Origin: JBBQTU01 sp038213005
GTDB lineage: Bacteria; Planctomycetota; Phycisphaerae; Tepidisphaerales; Tepidisphaeraceae
NCBI GenBank assembly: GCA_038213005.1
Contig: JBBQTU010000116.1
Coordinates: 1-13,089, forward strand
Length of the DNA stretch: 13,089 bases
Direction: 5' to 3'
Below, piece after piece: positions 7,407-13,089 of the stretch. The notes under the pieces are model-generated. The model was not told where the DNA came from, made no database searches, and saw only the letters and a list, made by a program, of their open reading frames with translations. Each line of letters starts with the position of its first letter. Within the stretch, counting starts at the first letter, position 1. Both the position numbers and the translations under genes were made by a program.

Positions 7407-9011
7407 ATGCCCAAGATCACCGTGGATGGTAAGGCCCTGGAGTGCAGGGACAAGCAGATGATTATGCAGGCCTGTGACGAGGCTGGCGTGGATGTGCCGC
7501 GATATTGCTATCATCCCGGCCTGTCGATCGTCGCCTCCTGCCGTATCTGTCTGGTCGAGGTCGAGGGCATTCCCAAGCTGGTCCCCGCCTGCCAGACGCC
7601 CGTCCGCGATGGCATGTTTGTCCATGCCACCAGCACCAAGGCCATCGCCAACCAGAAACAGGTGATGGAATATCTGCTGGTGAACCATCCGCTGGATTGC
7701 CCGGTGTGCGACCAGGCGGGGGAGTGCGGGCTGCAGGACTATTCGTATCAGTACGGCCGGGCCGAGTCGCGGTTTGAGGAAGACAAGGCCAAGAAACCCA
7801 AGAAGCAGGTCGGCGAGCATGTGCTGCTCTATTCCGACCGCTGCATCATGTGTACGCGGTGCGTGCGATTCACGCGTGAGATTTCCGGGACGTGCGAGTT
7901 GTATGTGGATGGCCGCGGGCACAAGGAAGAGATCGAGATATTCCCCGGCAAGCCGTTGGACAATCCCCTGGCCGGGAATGTGGTCGATCTCTGTCCGGTG
8001 GGGGCGCTACTGGACAAGGAATTCCTCTTCAAGCAGCGGGTGTGGATGCTCAGCGGCTTCCCATCAATCAGCCCCGTCGATTCCGGCGGCGAGAACATCG
8101 TCATCGACGTCAACCCGACCGAGAACAAGGTCTACCGCATCAAGCCGCGAACCAACCTGCAGGTCAATAAGTGGTGGATCAGCGATGCCACGCGATATTC
8201 CTGGCAGGCGATCTACAGCGACAAGCGCATCACCAAGGCCCGCAAGAGCCAGTATGCCACGCAGGTTGAGGTGCCGTTTGACATGGCCTTCGAGGCTGCG
8301 ATGCACGACCTTCGCAACCTCGCGGCCGGCGGCGAAGGCAGCCTCTACGCAGTGCTCTCTGCGATGATGAGCTGCGAAGAAGCGTACCTGCTGGGCAAGG
8401 CTATCCGCCAACTCGACCCCGGCGCGGTGCTGGTGCTGGGCCCGGTGCCCGTGGAAGGTGAAGACCAGGTCTTCACTCACTACCTCACCAAAAACGAGAC
8501 CTTCCGCATCAAGGCGGAAAAGGCTCCCAATGGGACGGGCGTGCGGCGCGTGCTGGCGATGCTCGGGGGCCCGCAGGCGAGCTATGACCAACTGATCAAG
8601 TTCGAGACCCCCGAGTTGAAGAAGCTCAAAGGCGGCTGGATTGTTGGCGGGTTCTTCAAGGACTGGGTGGGCAAGGAGCAGGCGGCATTCTTCAAGAAGG
8701 GGTATCGGGTCGTGCAGGATATCCTTGAGAATTATCTGACGGCGGTCGCCGATGTTGTCCTGCCTGCGGCCGCGTGGTGTGAGAAGGATGGCTGCTGGGA
8801 GAATCACGCCGGCATCATCCAGGGCTTTGTGGCCGCGGCAACGCCACCGGGCGACGCCGTGCCCGAAGGACAGGTCTATCTGAAACTGCTGGAGCGGAAT
8901 CAGAAATACAGTGCCGTGGCGATTCGCCAGGAAATGGGCGAGCCATTTGCGTCGGTGACGATCCCCAGCCCTCGTCCGGCCAAGCCGGCGGTTGAGTTTG
9001 TCGAGCTATAA
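7407..9011 (+). CDS. nuoG: NADH-quinone oxidoreductase subunit G (short form)
   Basis: Iron-sulfur subunit of the peripheral arm of complex I, passing electrons from NADH towards quinone. The ATG at 7407 gives 534 residues and begins exactly with the ferredoxin fold (MPKITVDGKALEC); the open frame upstream is not protein-like. Cluster ligands are visible: 2Fe-2S C34, C45, C48, C62; the HxxxCxxCxxxxxC set H94, C98, C101, C107; and 4Fe-4S C146, C149, C152, C196. The extra cysteines of an N7 cluster are not seen around 205-265. The rest is a shortened molybdopterin-oxidoreductase-like domain ending with VVLPAAAWCEKDGCWEN. E. coli NuoG is about 900 and Thermus Nqo3 about 780 residues, so much of that domain is absent. 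nuoH starts one base after its stop. nuoE and nuoF are not next to it: res lies divergently upstream. Confidence 0.93.
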   Translation: MPKITVDGKALECRDKQMIMQACDEAGVDVPRYCYHPGLSIVASCRICLVEVEGIPKLVPACQTPVRDGMFVHATSTKAIANQKQVMEYLLVNHPLDCPVCDQAGECGLQDYSYQYGRAESRFEEDKAKKPKKQVGEHVLLYSDRCIMCTRCVRFTREISGTCELYVDGRGHKEEIEIFPGKPLDNPLAGNVVDLCPVGALLDKEFLFKQRVWMLSGFPSISPVDSGGENIVIDVNPTENKVYRIKPRTNLQVNKWWISDATRYSWQAIYSDKRITKARKSQYATQVEVPFDMAFEAAMHDLRNLAAGGEGSLYAVLSAMMSCEEAYLLGKAIRQLDPGAVLVLGPVPVEGEDQVFTHYLTKNETFRIKAEKAPNGTGVRRVLAMLGGPQASYDQLIKFETPELKKLKGGWIVGGFFKDWVGKEQAAFFKKGYRVVQDILENYLTAVADVVLPAAAWCEKDGCWENHAGIIQGFVAAATPPGDAVPEGQVYLKLLERNQKYSAVAIRQEMGEPFASVTIPSPRPAKPAVEFVEL

Positions 9012-9012
9012 C

Positions 9013-10383
9013 ATGATCGACCATCTGCTAACGATCGTTCCGCCGTGGCTGGTCATTCTCCTCGTCGTCTTCGGCGTGGTGAATGGCACGGTGGCCTATC
9101 TGATCTTCATGGAGCGCAAGGTCGCTTCGTGGGTGCAGGATCGGATCGGCCCGAATCGCGTCGGCCCATGGGGGCTTTTGCAGTCGGTCGCCGACGGCAT
9201 CAAGATGTTCATGAAGGAAGACTATCGCCCGGCCGGCACCGACAAGGTGCTCTTCACGCTGGCGCCGTGCCTGATGATGACGGTGATCGTCGGCGCGATG
9301 GCCGTCATTCCCTGGGGCGGTATCCTGCAGGGGACTCGGAGCTTCAATATCGCCGGCGCGCAGACGGCCCAGCAGGTTATCCCCGCAGGCGCTTACGTCG
9401 TTGGTGAACCGGTGGTGACCAATGGCGTCGCCGAAGTTACCTATCGCTACAGCTTCCAGATCGCCGACATCAACCTCGGCGTGCTCTACCTGGTCGCCAT
9501 GCTCTCACTGGGCGTCTATGGCATCGTGCTGGGCGGCTGGAGCAGCAACAACAAATTCTCGTTCCTGGGCGGCATGCGTGCCGCGGCCCAGATGATCAGC
9601 TATGAGGTGCCCTTCGGCCTATCACTGCTGACGATCATTGTGATGTTTGGCACGTTCAGCCTCGGCGACATCATCGCGGCTCAGAGCCACAACTGGATGG
9701 GCTTTCTGCCTGCCTGGAATATCTTCACCCAGCCGCTGGCCTTCATCCTCTTCCTCACCTGCATTCACGCCGAGGCCAACCGTTCACCGTTTGATCTGGC
9801 CGAGTGCGAACAGGAACTCATCGGCGGCTACCACACCGAATACAGCTCGATGCGGTTTGGCCTGTTCTTCCTGGGCGAATACACCGGCATGGTCGTCACC
9901 AGCGCCGTGTGCGTGGCCCTGTTCTTCGGCGGCTGGCACCTGCCCGGCCTGACCGATGGCACCGACCCGTCCAACCCCGCCGTCACCTCCAGCCTGACTC
10001 TTGCCCTGTTGCGGGCTTTGGTCTACTTCATCAAGATCATCGGCATCATCTTCATCTTCATGTGGGTCCGCTGGAGCCTGCCGCGATTCCGGTTCGACCA
10101 GCTCATGGGCCTGGCGTGGAAGGGGATGATCCCCGTGTCGCTGCTGATCCTGCTGGGCACCACGCTGGTGATTTACTTCCTTCGCGTGGGCCAGGCTGCC
10201 AGGAATGTCACCAGCCCGGCCGCCATGGAGATCTCCGGCACCGAAGCCGGAGTATTACTGGCAATGAATGTGGTTCTGCTGGCCGTGATCCTCGTAGGCC
10301 GGCGACTCCTGCCGGCCGGCCCGCCCGTGAATCGGCGTCTGGCGATCCCCGGCAGCCGCTTTAGCCCGGCCATCAGCGAGTGA
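9013..10383 (+). CDS. nuoH: NADH-quinone oxidoreductase subunit H (long form)
   Basis: Membrane subunit of complex I that forms the quinone-access channel and couples to proton translocation. The ATG at 9013 gives 456 residues; an in-frame TTG at 8992 lies inside nuoG and is unlikely. Conserved motifs are MERKVASWVQDRIGPNRVGP (33-52), LQSVADGIKMFMKED (56-70), the acidic loop SPFDLAECEQELIGGYHTEY (258-277) and VRWSLPRFRFDQLM (352-365). The E. coli protein is about 325 residues with eight helices. Here a loop of about 45 residues (103-147) is inserted after the second helix, another short insert lies at about 308-325, and a further hydrophobic segment (about 411-433) plus a basic tail follows the usual C-terminus. 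One base separates it from nuoG, so they form one operon. No strong Shine-Dalgarno; coupling to nuoG is likely. Confidence 0.94.
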   Translation: MIDHLLTIVPPWLVILLVVFGVVNGTVAYLIFMERKVASWVQDRIGPNRVGPWGLLQSVADGIKMFMKEDYRPAGTDKVLFTLAPCLMMTVIVGAMAVIPWGGILQGTRSFNIAGAQTAQQVIPAGAYVVGEPVVTNGVAEVTYRYSFQIADINLGVLYLVAMLSLGVYGIVLGGWSSNNKFSFLGGMRAAAQMISYEVPFGLSLLTIIVMFGTFSLGDIIAAQSHNWMGFLPAWNIFTQPLAFILFLTCIHAEANRSPFDLAECEQELIGGYHTEYSSMRFGLFFLGEYTGMVVTSAVCVALFFGGWHLPGLTDGTDPSNPAVTSSLTLALLRALVYFIKIIGIIFIFMWVRWSLPRFRFDQLMGLAWKGMIPVSLLILLGTTLVIYFLRVGQAARNVTSPAAMEISGTEAGVLLAMNVVLLAVILVGRRLLPAGPPVNRRLAIPGSRFSPAISE

Positions 10384-10403
10384 GGATATACCGATGGAAG
10401 ACA

Positions 10404-10551
10404 AACCACCGATGAACACGGATAGCAACGGATGACTATCTGGAATCGGTGGCAACTTGGGTATCGCGTGCGCGTTTGATGTGACACAGTTGCCGACCGG
10501 GCGTGTGGCCGCCAGGGCCGCATCCGTTGTCATCTGTGTTCATCGGTGGTT
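10404..10551. repeat. Large imperfect inverted repeat between nuoH and nuoI
   Basis: Two 31-base arms (10404-10434 and 10521-10551) are reverse complements with three mismatches. Each carries the core AACCACCGATGAACAC. An 86-base centre contains a second, inner pair, GGCAACT (10451-10457) and AGTTGCC (10488-10494), so the whole 148 bases could fold into a long cruciform or RNA hairpin. From memory, repeats with ACCAC-GATG-ACAC-GAT units occur dispersed in intergenic regions of many bacterial genomes, behaving like non-mobile palindromic repeats or MITE-like elements. No terminal target duplication is clear. It separates nuoH from nuoI, ending 16 bases before the nuoI ATG. Confidence 0.75.
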
Positions 10552-10567
10552 GAATTGGATTGATATC

Positions 10568-11125
10568 ATGAAAGACAGCGACATCATCGTTCTCCAGGAG
10601 CCCAGGCTGTCGGCGACGGATGAGCTTTACATCCCGCAGATCGCCATGGGGATGAAGACCACGCTGAAGCACCTCTGGGACACCATCAAGCCCGGCGGTG
10701 GCCGGGTGGTGCAGTACCCCGAGGAGCAGCGAGACGCTCACGATGCCAGTCATGGCGGTATGGATCCTGACGCCATGCGCCTGGCCCGGCAGACCTATCG
10801 CGGCGTGCACCGGCTGAACAAAGACGAGCAGGGCCGCGTCAAGTGCGTCTCCTGCTTTATGTGCTCCACCGCCTGTCCCGCCCACTGCATCCACATCGTT
10901 GCCGGGGAGAGCCCCTGGCCCGACCGCGAAAAGTATCCGGTGAAGTTCGACATCGACGAACTCCGCTGCATCTACTGCGGCATGTGCGAAGAAGCCTGCC
11001 CCTGCGACGCCATCGAACTGACCAGCATCGTGGATCTCGTCGGCGTCACCCGCCAGGAGATGATCTACGACAAAGAAAAACTCCTGAGCATCTACGACGC
11101 GACAGTGAAAGAAGAGCCGATGTAA
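10568..11125 (+). CDS. nuoI: NADH-quinone oxidoreductase subunit I
   Basis: Two-cluster ferredoxin-like subunit that carries electrons to the last cluster before quinone in complex I. The ATG at 10568 gives 185 residues. Upstream the frame stays open through the repeat element, but that part is not NuoI-like, and YIPQIAMGMKTTLKHL (21-36) matches the usual N-terminal region. Two 4Fe-4S motifs are complete: C93, C96, C99, C103 (CVSCFMCSTACP) and C134, C137, C140, C144 (CIYCGMCEEACP). The C-terminal segment TRQEMIYDKEKLLSIYD is typical of bacterial NuoI. A weak GGAT lies about 9 bases upstream. The gene belongs with nuoGH but is separated from nuoH by 184 bases containing the inverted repeat. 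The usual next gene, nuoJ, is not downstream. Confidence 0.94.
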   Translation: MKDSDIIVLQEPRLSATDELYIPQIAMGMKTTLKHLWDTIKPGGGRVVQYPEEQRDAHDASHGGMDPDAMRLARQTYRGVHRLNKDEQGRVKCVSCFMCSTACPAHCIHIVAGESPWPDREKYPVKFDIDELRCIYCGMCEEACPCDAIELTSIVDLVGVTRQEMIYDKEKLLSIYDATVKEEPM

Positions 11126-11295
11126 TCGCGCTCGAAGCCCTGGTTCGCATCAAGCTCACCGCCTTCCGCGACAAAGACCGCACCCACCTTCGCGACCTGA
11201 TCGAGGTCGGCCTGGTTGATGCGCAGTGGCTGGGCAGACTCCCTCCCATCCTGGCCGACCGCCTCCGCATCCTGCTGGACAACCCCGAAGGCTGA
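11126..11295 (+). pseudogene. 3' remnant of a nucleotidyltransferase-like gene
   Basis: Immediately after the nuoI stop, in another frame, about 56 codons read IALEALVRIKLTAFRDKDR, then THLRDLIEVGLVDAQW and finally PPILADRLRILLDNPEG before TGA. I recall this LVRxKLTxFRxKDxxHLxDLI pattern from the C-terminal end of nucleotidyltransferase-like proteins (MNT/AbiEii-like annotation) in planctomycete-type genomes; no search could be run. The segment contains no ATG, GTG or TTG in frame and no ribosome binding site, so it cannot be translated alone. It looks like the end of a gene whose 5' part was lost when the nuoI-side DNA was joined here. Confidence 0.5.
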
Positions 11296-11465
11296 GCCGT
11301 CGCTCAGGGGCCATGGAGAAAAAAGTCGCGTCCTGGAGCGCCAGTCCTGTTATGCCTGGTTATGCCCGCGCGCGAAGCAGTGCAGAATTGCCCGGTCAAC
11401 GGCCCTGTGCTGCTCAAGCGTGAGTTTGTGCCCTGGGCCGGATCAAGATTAGTGACAATCCAACT

Positions 11466-11494
11466 TTGACAGAGGCTTGCGGACGACGGATACT
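11466..11494 (+). promoter_or_regulatory. Sigma-70-like promoter for the right-end cassette
   Basis: TTGACA (11466-11471) is a perfect -35, followed by a 17-base spacer and GATACT (11489-11494), four of six for the -10. The start would be near 11501, leaving a leader of about 53 bases. It is the best-matching promoter in the window. Confidence 0.55.
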
Positions 11495-11538
11495 TTTGCG
11501 TGGCTCGTGGGAACCATTTCAGATTTCGGTCCTTTAAT

Positions 11539-11547
11539 AAGGAGGAG
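11539..11547 (+). promoter_or_regulatory. Strong Shine-Dalgarno for the 67-residue gene
   Basis: AAGGAGGAG ends six bases before the ATG at 11554. It is a near-ideal anti-16S match, in contrast to the poor or absent sites before tyrA, res, nuoG and nuoH, and it supports this short frame as a real gene. Confidence 0.8.
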
Positions 11548-11553
11548 TAAGCA

Positions 11554-11757
11554 ATGGCGAAACATAGTACTCGTAAATCGTATCCAGCGAGGAGGACTTT
11601 TCAGCTTCGGCGGGATGCCAGTGTTGCAACTGGCATCAAGAAGATTGAGAAGGTTTTCGGTTTGCCTCAAGGCAGCGTCTGTCTTCAATTACCGACTGGC
11701 CGACGGGCAAGGGCGGACAAGAGAATCGGGGCCCTTCTCATTGACTTCAGTTGTTAA
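11554..11757 (+). CDS. Small basic protein of unknown function, 67 residues
   Basis: I do not recognise the family. The start is fixed by a strong ribosome binding site and the promoter at 11466-11494. The N-terminal 20 residues are basic (K, R and H at 10 positions), followed by a predicted short helix (GIKKIEKVFGL, 27-37), a probable beta strand (SVCLQLP, 41-47) and a terminal LLIDFSC. The shape would suit a small nucleic-acid-binding or partner protein, perhaps with a small beta-rich core, but this is inference. There is no signal peptide or membrane segment. It precedes the 319-residue gene by 50 bases and probably shares its transcript, so a regulator, antitoxin or accessory subunit of that protein are all conceivable. 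Confidence 0.7.
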   Translation: MAKHSTRKSYPARRTFQLRRDASVATGIKKIEKVFGLPQGSVCLQLPTGRRARADKRIGALLIDFSC

Positions 11758-11774
11758 TTTTCCGCTCGATAGTG

Positions 11775-11794
11775 CCCGGACAACCCCGGACAAC
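11775..11794 (+). repeat. Tandem 10-base repeat before the 319-residue gene
   Basis: CCCGGACAAC occurs twice head to tail, ending just before the AAAGGAGG at 11796-11803. It lies in the 50-base gap between two cassette genes and could be a protein binding site or a slippage duplication. Confidence 0.6.
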
Positions 11795-11807
11795 CAAAGG
11801 AGGCATC

Positions 11808-12767
11808 ATGACAATTGACTTTGAAGCTAGCGACAACCTCAATCTGAAGGAAGGCGATGAGCTCAACGTCGCCAACGACGTGGGGCGCGGTGATCTGGTC
11901 ATGCTACGACGTAAGAGCCGTGGGTATGTCGAACTGGTGACCCTGTCAGAGAGGTCGGCCAGACGCAACCGCACTGCCATTTACCGCGTCGAACTTGGCA
12001 CCAAGAAGGACACTTTCGTTCTACAGCGACTTAGGCGGCCGGACCGGCTGGGGAACAAGCCGGGCTTCGCCTTCGGCATCTACGAGTTCGACGACTTCGG
12101 CGACTGGATGCTGCAACGATTTCGGGACGCCTGTGCGAACATTAATGAGGAACTCAAGAAGTACCCGCAAGCGATGAAGCAGGCGCACTTACGGGCGCAT
12201 CCTTTTTCGCCGATCGCCGAGTGCCGTGCATACGACGTCGCTTACCTGGCCATCATGGCCTTGGGCGTCCAGTACTCACTACTGGAGGATTTCGCCGACG
12301 GGAGTGTAGATCCAGTAGCTCTGGTGCGCGATGCGCCGCTGCAGCGGGCGACCTTCATGTTGGAGTACCATGCCAGCCACCTTCCCGTAAGGTTGGAGGC
12401 CAGCAGGGAAAAGCCGCAGGGCGAGTCATCCATATTTGAGCAGAGGGCGGCGATTGTCGCCCATGTCCTGTTACCAGTCATTCAGTCCGGCTTCGCAGCG
12501 CGGCAGCCGGGAATCAAGGAGTTTGCTGCCGACCTGCCAAAGCCTCTCAAGTGCATGATGAAGGCGCACACGTACGGCGGTGAGCCCCTATGCCAGTTCA
12601 TGGTGGCCTCTTTTTACTTCGCCTTCGGCTGGTTCGTACCTGATGGCGATGATCGATACTGGGATCCGCTTCTCAAGACATTCTGGCCACCTTGGGAGAG
12701 TTATCTCTTGGATGCGAACGATGCCATCACGAACGAATCGCTGAATGGTGAAGAGGAGGAAGTGTGA
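11808..12767 (+). CDS. Unrecognised 319-residue protein
   Basis: No family recognised. The ATG at 11808 follows AAAGGAGG by four bases, so the start is firm although the frame opens earlier. Residues 1-95 look beta-rich and charged (KEGDELNVANDVGRGDLVMLRRK, then IYRVELGTKKDTFVLQRL). From about 97 to 270 it is mostly helical and cytosolic, with a hydrophobic helix AYDVAYLAIMALGVQYSLL (141-159), a central EYHASHLPVRLEASREK stretch and FMVASFYFAFGWFVPDGDDRYW (264-285). The C-terminus is acidic (NGEEEEV). No catalytic signature, zinc site or clear transmembrane helix is visible. It lies 50 bases after the small gene and 22 before the next, so it is the centre of a three-gene operon. Base composition is a little lower in GC than nuo, which fits horizontal acquisition. 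Confidence 0.8.
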   Translation: MTIDFEASDNLNLKEGDELNVANDVGRGDLVMLRRKSRGYVELVTLSERSARRNRTAIYRVELGTKKDTFVLQRLRRPDRLGNKPGFAFGIYEFDDFGDWMLQRFRDACANINEELKKYPQAMKQAHLRAHPFSPIAECRAYDVAYLAIMALGVQYSLLEDFADGSVDPVALVRDAPLQRATFMLEYHASHLPVRLEASREKPQGESSIFEQRAAIVAHVLLPVIQSGFAARQPGIKEFAADLPKPLKCMMKAHTYGGEPLCQFMVASFYFAFGWFVPDGDDRYWDPLLKTFWPPWESYLLDANDAITNESLNGEEEEV

Positions 12768-12789
12768 ACAACAGAAAAGGAATTGCATT

Positions 12790-13089
12790 GTGAAGCGAGT
12801 ACGAAAATATTTTGTCGCGAAGCATGATCTGCATTCGTTCTTGGCGTGGCCGGGCGTGATCTGGAGAACAGGAGAAGCCGAATTCCCGCGCGGGTTCAAG
12901 AAAATGCAGGTCGGAGACTGCTGGGTTGAATTTGCGTATATCAACGACGAGAACCAGCGAGAGCGCGTTCAACAGGTTCTAGGGTTCTATGAGTGCGTGT
13001 CGCTGCCGACTAAACGTGTTGAGATTCCTCCAAAGCCTCGCTCGTTATGTCCGCGCTGTAAGTGGGCTTGGGCAATCAAGGGACGTGCA
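12790..13089 (+). CDS. Partial gene, N-terminal 100 residues; possibly EVE-like
   Basis: A GTG at 12790 opens a frame that stays open to the window edge, 100 codons. AAAAGGA lies about nine bases upstream and the gap from the previous gene is 22 bases, so it continues the operon. The visible part reads KYFVAKHDLHSFLAWPGVIW (6-25), then WRTGEAEFPRGFKKMQVGD (25-43), WVEFAYIND (45-53), VLGFYECVSLP (63-73) and a CPRC pair (87-90) that might bind zinc with residues beyond the edge. The order 'hydrophobic strand, pairs of W, K-x-x-GD, aromatic strand, then a return strand ending in GFYE' vaguely recalls EVE/PUA-like readers of modified bases, often found beside restriction enzymes. That link is weak and must be treated as a guess. 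Gene reality is well supported; function is not. Confidence 0.75.
   Translation, partial: MKRVRKYFVAKHDLHSFLAWPGVIWRTGEAEFPRGFKKMQVGDCWVEFAYINDENQRERVQQVLGFYECVSLPTKRVEIPPKPRSLCPRCKWAWAIKGRA

Larger units (their letters stand above)
11296..11553. other. Non-coding stretch before the right-end cassette
   Basis: About 258 bases with no convincing gene. It includes GTTATGCC twice, ten bases apart (11349-11356 and 11359-11366), and the promoter and ribosome binding site of the 67-residue gene. No terminator with a T-tract is visible after nuoI or the remnant, so nuo transcription may run on. Confidence 0.5.

Noticed and set aside
7227..7922. 231-codon open frame on the minus strand
   Set aside because: It is opposite the cysteine-rich N-terminus of nuoG and runs into the G-rich intergenic stretch; shadow of nuoG.
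8064..8807. 247-codon open frame on the minus strand
   Set aside because: It is antisense to the nuoG C-terminal half and has no family signature.
10384..10567. N-terminal extension of nuoI through the repeat
   Set aside because: The frame is open from 10457 but is made of repeat-derived sequence; NuoI similarity starts after the ATG at 10568.
1..13089. CRISPR array, tRNA, rRNA, insertion sequence with transposase
   Set aside because: No regularly spaced repeats, no tRNA T-loop signature, no rRNA stretch and no transposase motif were found on either strand.

Overview
This is a GC-rich bacterial chromosomal window, more A/T-rich at the right end and in the middle of the methyltransferase gene. 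The proton-translocating complex I genes, the tyrA-proB pair and a dispersed palindromic repeat of the ACCACCGATGAACAC type suggest a free-living, respiring bacterium. I lean towards Planctomycetota, but only on general resemblance; nothing in the window proves the phylum.

Left part, minus strand, read right to left. A type III restriction-modification operon has res (6666-3976) and mod (3979-2069) overlapping by four bases. After an 81-base gap come a tyrA-family prephenate/arogenate dehydrogenase (about 1987-1118) and glutamate 5-kinase proB, which overlaps the tyrA stop and runs off the left edge with at most a few residues missing. The first two belong to genome defence; the last two belong to tyrosine and proline synthesis.

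Middle, 6667-7406: a divergent intergenic region of about 740 bases. It holds a perfect 10-bp hairpin in the res upstream region, a rightward promoter-like sequence with no recognisable gene behind it, a UUCG-capped hairpin, a strong G-quadruplex motif, and a promoter that would start nuoG mRNA almost at its ATG.

Right-centre, plus strand: nuoG (short form), nuoH (long form) and nuoI of NADH-quinone oxidoreductase. nuoG and nuoH are one base apart. nuoH and nuoI are separated by 184 bases that consist mostly of a large inverted repeat. nuoJ does not follow; instead an untranslatable 3' remnant of a nucleotidyltransferase-like gene starts at the nuoI stop.

Right end, plus strand, 11466-13089: a compact cassette of three genes that I cannot assign. 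It encodes a 67-residue basic protein, a 319-residue protein with an acidic tail, and a protein cut by the window edge whose N-terminus loosely resembles EVE-type modified-base readers. It has a good promoter and strong ribosome binding sites, unlike the genes to the left. It is the best candidate for an undescribed system here; a defence role is inferred only from context.
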